This document shows, one piece after another, positions 1 through 12,100 of a stretch of DNA of 35,632 nucleotides. Below the pieces are notes generated by a model, which worked only from the letters and a program-made list of their open reading frames with translations, searched no databases and had not been told where the DNA came from. Source of the stretch: Hymenoscyphus infarciens (lineage: Eukaryota > Ascomycota > Leotiomycetes > Helotiales > Helotiaceae). Position 1 is the first letter of the stretch. Each line of letters starts with the position of its first letter. The stretch is from positions 1-35,632 of the forward strand of contig LLCB01000447.1 in assembly GCA_001414345.1 (NCBI GenBank), read 5' to 3'. The translations under genes were made by a program, and so were the position numbers.

Positions 1-345
1 AGTATACTTATTTAATACTTCTTCTTTTATAATTTATCTATTTACTCTCTAAGTAATAAATTTAGTTACTTTCTAAGTATTAGGTCTATTAATCTATTAT
101 TTAGTACTAAGTCTACTTCTTTAATACCTCTTTAGTAAGAAGTTTAGTTACTTTATAAGTATTAAGTCTATTTAATTAGATTATAATAAGCCTATTAATC
201 TATTATTTAGTACTTAGTCTACTTATTTAAAACTTCTTCTTTTATAATCCATCTATTTAATTAGAAAGTAATAAGTCTATTAAGCTATTATTTAGTACTA
301 AGTATACCTATTTAATACTTCTTCTTTTGTAATTAGTCTAGTTAT
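1..345. repeat. Tandem repeat, about 85-109 bp unit, four copies
   Basis: The phrase TTAGTACTAAGTCTACTT followed by TTTAATACTTCTTCTTTTATAAT recurs in degraded form. The AGT[CA]TAC anchor falls at 1, 110, 216 and 301, so the steps are 109, 106 and 85 bp. Copies differ mainly by C/T and G/A. The array may extend left beyond the window. Confidence 0.65.
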
Positions 346-2070
346 TTCACTTTAAGTATTAAATCTACTTATTTTAAACTTATAATTTGAATATTAACTT
401 ATAATCTTACTAAGAACCTCGTAAATTAAGAAGCTTTTAAGTAAATTATCTATAAAAGTTATATATAAAAGATAAGACTCCTTAGCTAAAAGCTTCATAA
501 ATTAAGTAAGGAGTAAATATATAAGTAAGCTAATTACTATAGTAAAAGCATTTATCCTTCTTATACTTCTTTAGCTTTAAAAAGTCCTCTCTCTACCTTA
601 TAGGATCGTTATTCTAACTAATTAAGTACTATATAATAGTAAGGTTATTAAAGTTTATAGACCACCCTCTCTAATTATAGAGTTATTAGATATTCTACTC
701 TAATATACTTAAGAAGTACTAGTATCTATTATAGCGAAAAGAGTAAGTACTATATAGCCTAGAATTATTACTAATCTATATAAGATTCCTCCTAAAAGCC
801 TTAAGAAAGACGTCGCTTCTCTATATTAATTAGCTATATAATTTATAAGAGAGTAAGAGGTTTATACTAATCTACTTAGAGTTACCTAGTTATTTATATT
901 AATCTTTCTAAAGATATACCCCTTAGTAATATATAACTTCTAGAACTAATTCAAGAGTACTTATATAAGGCAAAGATATAGATTCTCTTTATTAAAGTAA
1001 AGGTAGAAGAGCTTAATCTCTATTTAATAGATAATTAGATAGAAGTAGTAAAAAGAAGTAAGACTAAGAGAGGTAACTTACTACTAAGTTAGTATATCTT
1101 CTAGAACGTAAGTATTAGCTTAATCTTACTAATCCACTTATTAATAACCTTAATATAATATATCTAAATCTTAAGAACTTCGTTAAATTAGAGTAGACAA
1201 AAGAAGGATAAAAGGTAGATAGCTTATATTATACTTCTTTACATAGGTCCCCTCTAATTAGTCTTTAGATCACTTCTAAGATTAGTAAGGTATTATAGTA
1301 ATTTTATATTATAATTAACGTTATATAGCTTCTTAAGGTCTTTATTAATAATAGAGTATACGCTTATAACAATCTCTCTAGCATAGATCTAGAATAATTA
1401 GTATACTTATAATTTACAAAGATATTTACTTACCTTTCTTCTTTATAAGCTAATTATATACTTTAAAACTTCCTAGAAGAGCGATAGATTACTATTATAT
1501 CTACTACTAGATACTTACCTCTATATAAGATTACTCTTATTAAGCTCTCTTAAAAACCCCTAGCTTATTATCGCTCTTATCTTAAGTACTTATAAGTAGG
1601 ATTAGCCTTTACTATTATAAAGAGTAAGCTCCTCCTCTTTAAGGCTCTCTATAAGATGCTTAGGACTCTCGTATCTAGTAATAATCTAAACACAGATAAG
1701 GTAGAAGGCTCTCTTATAAGATACCTTTATATCTTTATTACCCTCTTCTCTATAGATAGTAGTTATAAACTTAAAGAAGTAATCCTAGAAGCTAGAGTAG
1801 AGAAATTAGCCTTATAAATTTTAAAGGAAGTCCTAGAAGTAAGAAATAAGTTACCTTTAGTATTACTTTTAGGTATCTATATAAAGAGAAGCTATAAATA
1901 GCTTTTTAATACTATTTTCTATTTATATAAAGGCTAATTTAAGAGCGTCTTTTTTATTCTAGATATTAAGTATATCCTTATTTACTTCTTTAATATCTAC
2001 GTCAAATACGCTCTCTTTATCTAATTCGTTAAGAGGGTTTATATTATAAGTAGGTTAGTTAGAGAGAAAG

Positions 2071-2155
2071 AGGTTAAAAGGTTAAAAGGTTAACGAAAGG
2101 TTAAGAGGTTAAAAGGTTAAAAGGTTAAAAGGTTAAGAGATTAGGAGATTAGGAG
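2071..2155. repeat. AGGTTAAA minisatellite
   Basis: AGGTTAAA/AGGTTAAG is repeated about ten times with small variants and ends in GATTAGGAGATTAGGAGG. It is a simple tandem array between two stop-broken reading-frame remnants. Confidence 0.75.
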
Positions 2156-2179
2156 GTGTTTTTATTTACTTATAAATTA

Positions 2180-3740
2180 AGATAGCTTTTATCCTCTACT
2201 TATACCTCTACCTCTACCTCTACCTCTATCTCTACTCCTACCTCTACTGTTAATAATACTATAGAGTTAGAGCTTTATAAAAAGCGAGCTAAAAAAGAGA
2301 AGAAGAGTACTATAATCCTATAAGAGTTAGAGGATATCCCTATCTATATCTTAAAGTATAACTATAAGCGAGTGCTAAAAGCCGAAGATATTAACTACTA
2401 CGATACTAGCTAAAAGAGCTATCTCCTAGCCTTTATAGATTAGTTTATAGAGTTAGAGTATCGTATACTAGCTATAAAGGAGAAGAAGGATAGAGTATTA
2501 TCTAAGAAAGAGGTAGAGCTTACTATTAGTACCTAAGAGGATACTAAGCTATAACTCCTCTCTCTTCTAAGTACGCCTTAAAAGGTCGTCGTCGAGTACT
2601 ACTATAACTATAATTATAACTATACTACGAACCACGTTATATCCTCGAGCCCTTATATAAAGAATAATAGCCAAAAGGAGGTTATTAAGTATATAATATC
2701 TTAAGTAAATAGAGAGCTTATTAGCCAGCCTATTATAGAGGAACTAGAACTAGAGCAGGGAGTAGAAGCCTCGGAAATTACGAAGAAAATCTAGAAGCTA
2801 GGCCTTATATATACTAAATCGTAACTCCTACTCCCTCCTATTACCTTCTTTCTAATAAATAAGATTAGAGATATCCTTAGCGTCTAGGAGAATTTAGAGA
2901 TATTATTCGTTAATAGTACTTATGTCTCTTATAAATACTAGGCTAGGTTATACCCTAGAAAGTAATATAAGAAGAAGTGAGAGGCGTGGCGTAGGTAGAA
3001 AGTAAGTAAATAAATCTATCTTATTCTATTCTAACCCTTATAGTTTATAAGGCTAAATTTAGTATAGGAGATTACTACTGCCTTTTACGATTATAGAAGT
3101 AACTAGGATATCTTTTAGTCTAAGAAGAGATATAAGAAGGTAAATAATAAGAGCTTTATAATACCTTCTTCATCTATTAAGAAGGTTATTAAAAAGATAG
3201 TAGATTATAATATTATTATTAATATAGAGGATAAAAGCCTTATAAGAAAGAAGTATTCTAGAGATACTTTTAAGAAGTACTTTTAATATACTAAGTCTAG
3301 TAAGGTCTACGTATATAATAAGCCTTAAAAGATTATAAAGCGGTTAAGAGAGCTTAAGAAAAGGCTAAATACATAGAACTCTATTATAGATAATTAGATA
3401 AAATAAAAGACCTAATCTCTCTTTAAAGGCTTATAAACTTTAAGAGAAACCCTAGGATTTATTATAAATTAATTCGTAAAAACTACCTACCTTCTACTTA
3501 ATACTCTCGTAAATTTTAAGAGAAATATTAGTAGTACTATAGTATCTAATAAACCCTACTTAGGAGTATACTCTCTAGATAAATATAAGTATAAGTATTA
3601 AATAAGGTAATTTAGAGTAATTTAAACATAGATTTTAAATAATTTAAGCTCTACTTTATATATAGTTACGATTATATAGAGTATATAGGACTAGCACCGT
3701 CTACTAAAAAGGACTACTACCGCTACTAGTTTAGAACTAA
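2180..3740 (+). pseudogene. Stop-riddled ORF remnant of an unidentified mobile element
   Basis: One plus-strand frame (codon starts such as 2249, 2471 and 3185) reads as charged, protein-like sequence over more than 1 kb, interrupted only by TAA and TAG. These are the stops RIP makes from CAA, CAG and TGG. Readable pieces include AIKEKKDRVLSKKEVELTI and EELELEQGVEASEITKKI, which suggest helical, Lys/Glu-rich segments. A second remnant lies in another frame at about 1600-2060. I recognise no reverse transcriptase, integrase or transposase motif. It could be a gag-like or ORF1-like protein, but that is a guess. Confidence 0.35.
2201..2248. repeat. TACCTC hexamer repeat
   Basis: About seven copies of TACCTC with TATCTC/TACTCC variants. 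If translated in the frame of the following ORF remnant it would give a Thr/Ser-rich run, so it may have been a coding low-complexity tract. Confidence 0.7.
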
Positions 3741-4257
3741 TACTTTTCCTCTTAAAATAAGCATACTAGAGTATTTTAGTATATAAATAGCCTACGTAGT
3801 ACTATATAGAAAGAATATTCTAAGAGTAAAAGTATTAGTCTTAAGAGCTAGTAGAAAGTAGTAGATAGTAGAATAGAGTTAATAATAGAGTAAAAAGCTT
3901 TTATAAAAATCGAGAGGCGCCTTTAGCGCCTTCTAACTATATAATACTTTAGATTTTCTAGTATATTTTTCTTCATAAATTATAAGAGTCTACTCTTTAG
4001 TATCTAGTATTAATAATAGGGCTTTTAAATATAATTTATATATATATTATTAAAGTATTTAGAGAGAGTAATTAAATATAAGTAAAAATTCATTAGCGGA
4101 GTAGCTATACTAGGCTCGAAATATATAATACTTTCTAAATCGCTCTTAGACAATACTATAATATCGCTTTTACTAGAACTTTTTTTAATATATCTACTTA
4201 TTAGAGCCTAAATATACTCTCTATATAGTTTAAAGTAATAAGATAGACGTGGAGGGT

Positions 4258-4282
4258 TCCTATACTCTTAGAGAGTATAGGA
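4258..4282. other. Perfect inverted repeat (11 bp arms, 3 bp loop)
   Basis: TCCTATACTCT, TAG, AGAGTATAGGA. It lies near the right edge of the RIPped block, followed by T-rich sequence and the short direct repeats TTAGCA[CT]TTC at about 4317-4343. It could be the terminal structure of a decayed element or chance. Confidence 0.5.
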
Positions 4283-4470
4283 GTAGGCTAGGACTTTTTA
4301 ATAGGGGAGGGTGGTCTTAGCATTTCTTAGCACTTCTTAGCACCTTTTTATATAAATATATAGGTATATTACTTAGTATTACGTTTACGTAGGCAATTTA
4401 TAAGCAATTTAGATAATTTTAAGTATAAAAGATACTCTAGAGAGCGCTCTATCGATACATGTAAAAAAAT

Positions 4471-5557
4471 AATTTATTAGGGCTAGGGCTAGTGCTAGAT
4501 AGAAGGCGGGGGGTGGGCGTGGTTTTGGGTGTACTAGAATTTGGGATGGGGTTGGGGGCTAGGCCCGATTCGGTTTAGCCGCTTCTCACTAGCGCGGGTT
4601 ACCCGAGGACTGACACTTTTGCGCTCTGAAGGCCCCATTCCCTCAACACCACTTCCTGACGCTTTTGACGTCGTATTAAGCTCTTTTTGACACTACCCTC
4701 GTACCCCTTCGCGATACGCTCGCCAGGATTAGTTAGTACTTTTAGTCTCTTAAATGAGTGCGCTGGCCGATAGTACTCACTCTTTTTACCCTTATATTAG
4801 TGAGATGCTCAGGGGCCTTCTAATTGGCTCAAAAGGCATATAAGAGAGTGCAGAGTGAGATACTTGAAAGCCAGCCAGCAAATACAGAAATTCTCGAAAT
4901 AGCCTCAAATACGTGCATGTGACGAAAAGCAATAAAATCACTAAAGAATCAAACCCAGATCGTATGAAGTGAATCGTATGTGTAGACCAATGTTTTGCAA
5001 ACCGCGCTTATAAAGTATCTAATTCTCTTCCAGACTCCTCACCTACATGTACAGAACTAACGACATCCACTCAAAGTGGGTCTATTCAATATTCCATTCC
5101 TCGAAAGCTGGCCTAAACATGAGAAGGCTTTTGTAGAGTAGGCTTGTATAAAATTGCTTAACAAAGCGAGGTTTCTTCCTCCTGTCGTGCTGCGGCTAGC
5201 TCTACCATCACCATACCTGTTCCCGCACTTTTGAAATCATTGAAGTCGTATTACGCCTTCATAGTGCTGAGAGAAGCTTTGCTCTCTAGAGTCTCTACTA
5301 TATGAAAATGGAATTAATTGGCTAGAAAGCTCAAATCTCCTAGTTTAAGGGTACTAACAAAGGAAAGCCATCACCAACAAACACTTATTCAAACAACAAA
5401 ATCAGATAAAGACATTGAAAAAACAGTATCTAAAATATATAAACAAGCCCTACGCTCGGATTGAGTTGAGCAAGAACAGTTTATTTGACGGAAGTATATA
5501 GTTGCTTTCGAATTGTCAGTTCCTTCCCTCTTCAATATCTGTACAACCGTCACTAAG
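4471..5557. other. Intergenic, upstream of the first 2EXR gene
   Basis: Base composition is normal, with CpA and TpG present again. No frame of useful length and no RNA gene was recognised. A G-rich stretch (4508-4560) marks the boundary with the RIPped block. The last few hundred bases should carry the promoter and 5' leader of the 5558 gene, but no clear TATA box or motif was identified. Confidence 0.5.
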
Positions 5558-6307
5558 ATGTCTCAATTTTCTGGATTCCAATTTCTACCAGCCGAACTTC
5601 GTCTACAGATTTGGCAAATTAATTATGAGAATAATACACCTGGTCGTGTGATCAAGGTTGAGTTTCCGGATAATAGAGCTGAAACTTGCATTGAAATTCA
5701 AGCTGACCCAATGCCAGCAACTTCTCTCTGGTTGATCAATCAAGAGTCTAGCACCTATCTGACGAGCCGATTTGTAAAACCATTCTCATCTAGTTTGAGG
5801 GAGCCTGATTACCAGACATTGGAGGGGGTCCTGAGTCCTGAGGAGAGTTCCCTAAAGGATATCCCATTTGACCTTGCCAAGGATACACTGTTTTTCGGGC
5901 GTGCTTTTTGGGCTTTGGACTCTATTGACCATATTGGAGAAATCGACCCGACAGTTTTTCCACTTCATGACCCATTTCGAATTCTCTTTGATGAGCAGCA
6001 AGAGATGGTGGCTGGAAAGCTGGTCAAACTAGCTGTTCACTGTACAATTGACAAATGGTTTGGGGTTGGGGTCTCAATAATTCCCGGGGAAACCCCTTCA
6101 AGGCTTCATCGAGACACTGGCCTACTCAAGTCTCATCTACCACGATTAGAGGAGCTTGTTATCCATTGTGACTGCCATTGCATGAGCGGAGAATCATGTG
6201 ATTGGCTCGTACGTTTTGATGAGAGCGAGGAAGAACAGATAGCACAGGCACAAAGAAACGGTATCTCCTTGAGTTTCCAGCCTTGTTGTGCGTTCCATCG
6301 CGGTTAG
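5558..6307 (+). CDS. 2EXR-domain protein, paralog 1 (intact)
   Basis: A single-exon gene of 249 residues. The open frame extends 45 bases further upstream without an ATG. The ATG at 5558 is chosen because all four paralogs here start ATGTC[TA]C, a few codons before the conserved block. The N-terminus has LPAELRLQIW at residues 10-19, the signature of the fungal 2EXR domain, whose usual form is FPxLPxELRLxIWE. The domain continues with INQES and FDLAKDTLFFG. The C-terminus has Cys204, Cys206, His207, Cys208, Cys214 and Trp216 (CDCHC..CDW) and ends with FQPCC. Cysteines in this spacing could bind a metal, which is inference. No signal peptide or membrane segment is visible. 2EXR proteins are numerous in ascomycetes and their biochemical role is not established, so no function is assigned. 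Confidence 0.85.
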   Translation: MSQFSGFQFLPAELRLQIWQINYENNTPGRVIKVEFPDNRAETCIEIQADPMPATSLWLINQESSTYLTSRFVKPFSSSLREPDYQTLEGVLSPEESSLKDIPFDLAKDTLFFGRAFWALDSIDHIGEIDPTVFPLHDPFRILFDEQQEMVAGKLVKLAVHCTIDKWFGVGVSIIPGETPSRLHRDTGLLKSHLPRLEELVIHCDCHCMSGESCDWLVRFDESEEEQIAQAQRNGISLSFQPCCAFHRG

Positions 6308-6984
6308 CCCTGGCAATCAGAGATTGTTCAGCTATGAGTTATTCCCAGTGAACAATAAGTCTTCATACACAATTATTTCATTGTGTCCGAGGTCGTTGTT
6401 TGACCTACTTTTCCTTTGTTAAACCCCTCAAATAATAATAATCCCATTTTAAGAACAAAAAGAAATAGTACAATGTACAGAGTAAATCGTAACTGTTAGA
6501 TAAACTGCCGCGTAAGATATGAGCCAGCTTTTAATTTCTGAACTCAAGAATATTAAATAATAACTTTAGTAAACAACTCTTTCTATCTATAACAGCTTCA
6601 AAACAACCCTTCAAGAAGCTGGAACTAATAGTAGAGTATCTTTCATCAAGTTTATTTTACTGTCACGTTTTGTCAGGTGATCCCACCAAGCTCCATGATA
6701 GGGATCCATGCCTCTCCAAAAAAAAAAAAAACGAGCTCTACACTCTCAATCACTACTTCAACAACCTTTAACTCCATTTAAGTAACAGAGCACATACCTA
6801 CCTAGTTCTTTAACAAAAAACAAATCTCGACGTTTTTCTGGTCCCCGCAAAGCCTGCGAAGTACTCCGTGGGCTTCTTATATTCGCCTCCCCCCGGTGCT
6901 TATTCGACGAGATTATATTAGCTACAACAGATATGTAAATGCAATTGAAAGTGATACTCTTTGAAAGTTTCCTTCTGGTTATTT
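6308..6984. other. Intergenic between paralog 1 and the TRIM element
   Basis: Normal composition up to the TAATT target site at 6985-6989. It presumably holds the 3' UTR of the 5558 gene. An A-run lies at 6718-6731 and a C-run near 6889. No gene was seen. Confidence 0.5.
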
Positions 6985-6989
6985 TAATT

Positions 6990-7102
6990 TGTCACGGAAA
7001 AAGGGGGGTCTCACGTGACCCCTTTTCCCTGTATATATAGCAGAGTTTTCACCTCCTAAATTCAAGCTCCTCAAAGCGTTTTCAACCCAAAAATACGTTA
7101 CA
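6990..7102 (+). repeat. TRIM 5' LTR (113 bp)
   Basis: The less mutated of the two LTRs. It carries TCACGTGA at 7011-7018 (a CACGTG bHLH-type site) and TATATATAG at 7032-7040, which resembles a TATA box. Together they make a plausible LTR promoter. It ends ACGTTACA. Confidence 0.85.
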
Positions 7103-7115
7103 GTTATAAGCCCGG
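7103..7115 (+). other. TRIM primer-binding site (half initiator tRNA-Met type)
   Basis: GTTATAAGCCCGG abuts the 5' LTR. Undoing one TpG-to-TpA change gives GTTATGAGCCCGG, the reverse complement of CCGGGCTCATAAC. That is the anticodon stem-loop (anticodon CAT) of initiator tRNA-Met, the internal site used by Drosophila copia-type half-tRNA priming. Confidence 0.65.
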
Positions 7116-7793
7116 TTTACACTTATAGTATACTCTTACAACTTAATCTTCTGCTTATATAACACGTTACTACGTATTTAAAGCGCTCTCCGCTGTCGGT
7201 TAGTATAACTAACCCCTCGATACTTACTCTCAACGAGTAGAGCTCTCCTAACTTCGAATATAAGACTCTCTTAACAAGCGCGAATAAGAACTCTTCTAAT
7301 AAGCGTAGATAGGACTCTTCTATAGAACGCTCTTAACTTCGAATATAGTGAAAGCCTTACTCGAGTAAGTATACTTCAATTAGTAGCTTACTCTTAAAGA
7401 GCTCGTATAAAGCCTAGCTACGAAGCTAGCCACCGCTACTCTTAGAGGTGTATTTAAAACTAGAAGCCTAGTAGCACGCTGGCTTACTCTAAGGGGTACT
7501 CGAAGAATACACTTCGAATTCAGAAGCCTAGTACTCTACGAAGCTAGCAAATATAACGCTAACTACGAGCTATTACCTCTTATAAACGTCACCCGCTCTT
7601 TACTAAAGACATCGAAGCTAGAACCAAAGTAGAGTTAGAGCTAGGGTATAAGAGAGGAAGCTAGACAGGATCTAGGAGTAGGACTTTACTCTTGAGAATG
7701 TTATCTATAGCAGGAATAGAGGGCGATATAGTTAAGAGGTTCTTTTGCAATCTGGTTTGAGTTTATAGGCCTAGGAAGCTGTCTCCTAGACCT

Positions 7794-7801
7794 AAGGGGT
7801 G
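7794..7801 (+). other. TRIM polypurine tract
   Basis: AAGGGGTG lies immediately before the 3' LTR, as expected for the plus-strand primer. It matches the AGGGGGTG next to the Copia 3' LTR in this window. Confidence 0.65.
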
Positions 7802-7916
7802 TGTTATAGAAAAAGAGAGGTCTTACGTGACCTCTTTTCCCTGTATATATAGCAGAGTTTTCACCTTCTAAATTCAAGCTTCTCAGAGCGTTTTCAACCC
7901 AAAAAAATACGTCATA
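7802..7916 (+). repeat. TRIM 3' LTR (115 bp)
   Basis: Pairs with 6990-7102. The differences are almost all C/T and G/A (for example TCACGTGACCCC becomes TTACGTGACCTC), plus two extra A in an A-run. This is RIP damage rather than random decay. The TATATATAG box is intact at 7844-7852. Confidence 0.85.
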
Positions 7917-7921
7917 TAATT

Positions 7922-8337
7922 GTATTAAACTCATTTTAATATAGTACTCGCTTCCGACGCTGCTTCTGGCTAAAAATTATCTACTTTGAGAGTATAATTT
8001 TTGCTAGGCTAAGAGTATTAAAGTGATAGCACTCTTGCTATCGTACTTACGCGTCTTCTTATTATACTCTTAATGTCATTATTTTCCTATCTTTTAATAC
8101 TATCGAGGAAGCTTTGTAATTCACTTTCGATGAGAGTACTTATCTCCGGGTTAATTCTTTAGATCATTTTTGCCTACGACTGACAAACCCCTGTTCACTT
8201 AAAAATTGAACATCGGTAAGAACTTACAGCTTTAAATAGAACCAAATAAGAACAACACACTAAAAGGAGCTTATATTCCCTCCTGTTTTCCTTTAAGTTT
8301 CGGTTTCCTCTATCGATAATCCTATAACCATTATAAC
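7922..8337. other. Intergenic, former promoter region of 2EXR paralog 2
   Basis: Partly AT-rich and CpA-poor near the TRIM, becoming normal towards 8200. It ends in CTATAACCATTATAAC just before the ATG of the broken paralog 2. No other gene was seen. Confidence 0.4.
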
Positions 8338-8919
8338 ATGTCTCGAAAAATTAGCTTTACGGAATTCAGCGAATTGCCCCCCGAGACCCGGCTCTAGATT
8401 TGGAAATGTGCCTATAATAATACTCCTCGGCGTACTATTGAGGTCTCATTTTAGACTACTCGACATATGATGGGATGATTTCCATCATAGCCGATCCCTT
8501 ACCACATCTCGTGGAAATAATTAGAGAATTCCGAGCGCTTTTAAAGAGTCGATTCGTCAACCCTTTCTCTTCTGCATTGCTTGAACCAACGACCAACGGG
8601 TCAAGCCGTTCATTTTCGAATCTCCTAAGTGATCTTTCAAGGGACACCATGAGAATTTTGAAGGAGGGGGAAGAACTTAACCAGTGGGAGGAGAGAGAAC
8701 GTCGGGAGGGCCGGGCCGCACTGGAATTTCCGATAGTATACCTATTCCGACCTCTATTTGAGGGCGAGAATAGTGAAATGGTGCTTAACAACCTAGATAC
8801 ACTAGAGGTTTGGTGTAACCTAGACGAGTTCTTTGGGTCTAGTCAAGCCATGCCATCGAGTGTAACACAATATTAGTACCATGAAAATTTACCTACCTAA
8901 CCTAAAGGTGCTTATCACC

Positions 8920-9102
8920 TATTATAGGTGCAAGGTCAAGGGAAGTGTTATAGGCATTCAAAAGTGTAGGGTAGAGAATTAGGTATTAATTGCTATAAGG
9001 AGAGAACTATCTACTATGCGTAGGAGAGAGTATAAGTACCCTAAGAGTGAGCTAACCCTAATCAGGTAGCTATTATAAGAGTAAATATCTAATATAATAA
9101 CA
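8920..9102 (-). repeat. Copia LTR (3' LTR in element orientation)
   Basis: 183 bp, the same length as its partner at 14510-14692. On the minus strand it starts TGTTATTATATTAG and ends CCTATAATA, the last bases probably from ACA by RIP. Differences from the partner are mostly C/T and G/A. Confidence 0.85.
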
Positions 9103-9110
9103 CACCCCCT
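9103..9110 (-). other. Copia polypurine tract
   Basis: On the minus strand, AGGGGGTG directly precedes the 3' LTR's TGTTATT. Position and base make-up fit a polypurine tract. Confidence 0.6.
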
Positions 9111-12100
9111 ATTCGAGATTTAGTCTCTAAACCGGTTATCTTATATAACTCTACCTATTCTTAACTTTTAACCTTTCTAAATAGGTAACTTTATAAGCTA
9201 TAATAGCTTTATAAACTCCTTATACTTATTACCTCTTAATATCTTAGTTAGTCTATCTACTAGTATCTCGCTTATAAGTACGTAGTATAATTCTATAATA
9301 CTCTCTTTTACTCTTTCACGTACGAATTATTACTTATATATAAAGTGCTTTATACGTTAATATAATTTAGGATTCTCTATAATTTATATAGCTTTATAGT
9401 AATCACTTCTTACTTAAACTTATAGAGCGTTCTTACTTTTATACTCTAATTCTAAGAGTAAGAACTATATCTATATAACCTTCTTTACTAATTCAGTAAT
9501 ATTATAGTATTCTAATTCGATTAAGTATAGTATAGTACGAGATTATTTCTAGGATTAATAAGTAATAATACTCTCTTCTAAAAAGAAGGTATATCTAGAA
9601 GTCGATTTACTAGTATATAGGTAATTCGTATAACTAGTATTAGTATATACTTCTAGTCCTTTTAGATCTAGTTCTTTATATATAATATACTAATTCTTTA
9701 TTCTTTGGAAATATTATAATAAGTGTTTTATAGCTCGAATATACTATTACGAAGGATTGACTAAAAACTTTAATAATACTAATATTATATATAATATATC
9801 TAGCTAAGTAAGAATAGCTATATAATTAGCTAATTCTACTATTAATTAGTACTTCTTTATACTCTCTTAAAAGGCTTATTCTATATTTAGTACTATGAAG
9901 TTTACGTATCTAAGGTCTAAAGGAGTTATAACTAGATTATAGTCTTCTATACTAAAGCGTTTAAGGATCTTCGAGATATAAGTATTTTAATAAAGATATA
10001 GCTTTTTATTTTCTCTATTACGTAAAATACGTACTCTAAGAAAATATCTAGCTAGACTAAGGTTCTCTATCTAAAACTTCGTATAAAGGTCGGTTTTAAC
10101 TTTATTAATATACTGCTTTTCGTCTACTATTAAGAAGTTATCTATATATATATAAATAACGACTTCTATAGCTTTATTTTAGTATATATAATAATTAGCT
10201 ACTAAGGGCTTAAATCCTATCTCTTTAAGTATCTTATATAATTTATTTTATTATAACTAAGAGAATTATTTAAGACTATATAAGAACTTATTTAATTTAG
10301 CTATATATTCTTTAGAATCGTATATAATACTATTCTTAGTATATCTTAGAGGTATATTATAGTAAACTTCTCTATTAATCTCGCTGTTTAGAAAGGTAGT
10401 AATAGTATCTATCTATTTAACTTTAAGATTATATATTATAGTAAGAGCTAAAATAATCTTCTAAGAGCTTGTCTTATATACCTCTATAAAAGTGTAGTAA
10501 TAATCAACTCTATATTCTTACTTAAAGCTATATACTACCTATCTTACTTTAAACTTTAAAATAACTAAATTAGCGTCTCTTTTAGTATAATAAACGAATT
10601 TAATAGTAAGTACTCTTTAGCCTTCTAGTACTAACTTTCGCTTAATTAATATCTAAGTCTTTTTATATATAAATAACTCTATCTCTATTCTTATAGTATA
10701 TCTCTACTCTTTAGAGTTTTTACTATTTAAAGCTTTAATTAAAGTTTATAGATTATTAGAAATTTAAATACTCTTATATTTAATAATAGTATATACTTAT
10801 CTAGTAATAAGCTTTATAAAAGACTTGATTTCCTTTAAAGTTATCTTCTTCTTTACTAAATTTATAGTAATATTTAGATTAACCTTCTTAGTATAATCTT
10901 AATAAGTATTAATACGTTTACTTAGTAGAATAGTAGAATATATCTTTTAAGGTTATTAAATAGGTTTATTAACTTTGTTATTAATAGAAACTTTATTAAG
11001 AACTTTATTATATTTGTCGTAATCTAAATTAGTTAAGCTAGGTTTATTAATATTAAGATTAAGAGTAAAATCGTTAAAATTTATACTCTTATTTAAAGTA
11101 ATAGAAACTAGGATCTTATTATTAAGATTACTACTCTTAGATCTAGGTTCTAAGAGACTATATCTACTAATATACTCTTCTTTGTTAAATCTTATATCTA
11201 AGAATCTTATAACTCTTTATAATTCTAGTACTTAAATTCACTAAATATATAAACCTTTATAACTAACTAATATGTCTTTTTAAGCGTATATAGCGAGCTT
11301 TTCACTTATAACTCTATTCTATACTAGAATATAGATAAAAGCCTTATATTCTAATACTTTTAGATTTAATATATCTAGTATATTATTCTTATCTAAATAG
11401 AATTCGTCTAGAAACTTTTAATAAGAGGTCTTACTATTAACTATACTATTAGTAGTAATATTATATGTTTAGATTAGTATAAGTAGTACTTCTCTCTAAA
11501 GAAACTTAAGGATCTCTTAGTCGATTACTATAAATTAGAGTCTTTTAATAAAAGTATAGATTACGCGCTTAGAAACCCTATTCTACTTAGGTAATCTTAG
11601 AGTAGTAATCTTAAGCTTTATTTTAAGGTTTTTAGTATACTTTTAGATATCTTTAACTATAAATTCCTTTCTTTTATCTAGCTTAAATATCTTAATTTAG
11701 TAGCTATATTAGATATATATTAATTACTTAAAAGCTTAAAGATATTCCTATACCTCTCCTTTTATCTTTAAGAGGTATCTCTATCGCTTCTTTAAATATT
11801 CGTTAGTTAAGATTATAGTATACTCTATACTATTATATATTAGAGGCTTAATTTATACTATATTACCAAATATATATCTAAGGACTTCTTAGCTTTTATA
11901 CTCTAGATTAACAGCTTTTAGCCTATACTATATTAGCTTTCTAAGCTTATATAAAGTATATACAATTTCATCTTCTTAAGATTCTAGATACTCTTTAAAT
12001 TCTATGCCTTTTACTAATTTAAAAGTCTTTTATATATTATTAAGACTAAGATGTCTAAAGTAATAATACTATATTATTAGTAAAGAGATTTTAACTTTTT

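Larger units (their letters stand above)
1..4470. repeat. RIP-degraded AT-rich repeat block
   Basis: The stretch is very AT-rich and built of TA, CT and AG steps. CpA and TpG are nearly absent while CpG and TpA persist, the product expected of RIP (C to T at CpA on either strand). No open frame survives. It contains tandem repeats near its left end, heptamer and hexamer arrays near 2.1-2.25 kb, and stop-broken frame remnants. Normal composition returns at about 4470-4500. No LTR pair or inverted ends were found within the window, and the left edge is cut by the window, so the transposon class is unknown. Confidence 0.8.
6990..7916 (+). mobile_element. TRIM-like miniature LTR retrotransposon, 927 bp
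   Basis: Two direct terminal repeats (6990-7102 and 7802-7916) are flanked by the identical 5 bp duplication TAATT (6985-6989 and 7917-7921). They begin TGTCACGG/TGTTATAG and end GTTACA/GTCATA. Both ends point to an ancestor TG..CACA altered by C-to-T and G-to-A RIP changes. A primer-binding site follows the first LTR and a polypurine tract precedes the second. The 699 bp interior is RIPped and has no protein-coding capacity; it contains degenerate phrases around CGAATATA..ACTCTTCT. The size, LTRs and lack of coding match terminal-repeat retrotransposons in miniature. It sits between 2EXR paralogs 1 and 2 and must have moved with proteins supplied by another element. Confidence 0.85.
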
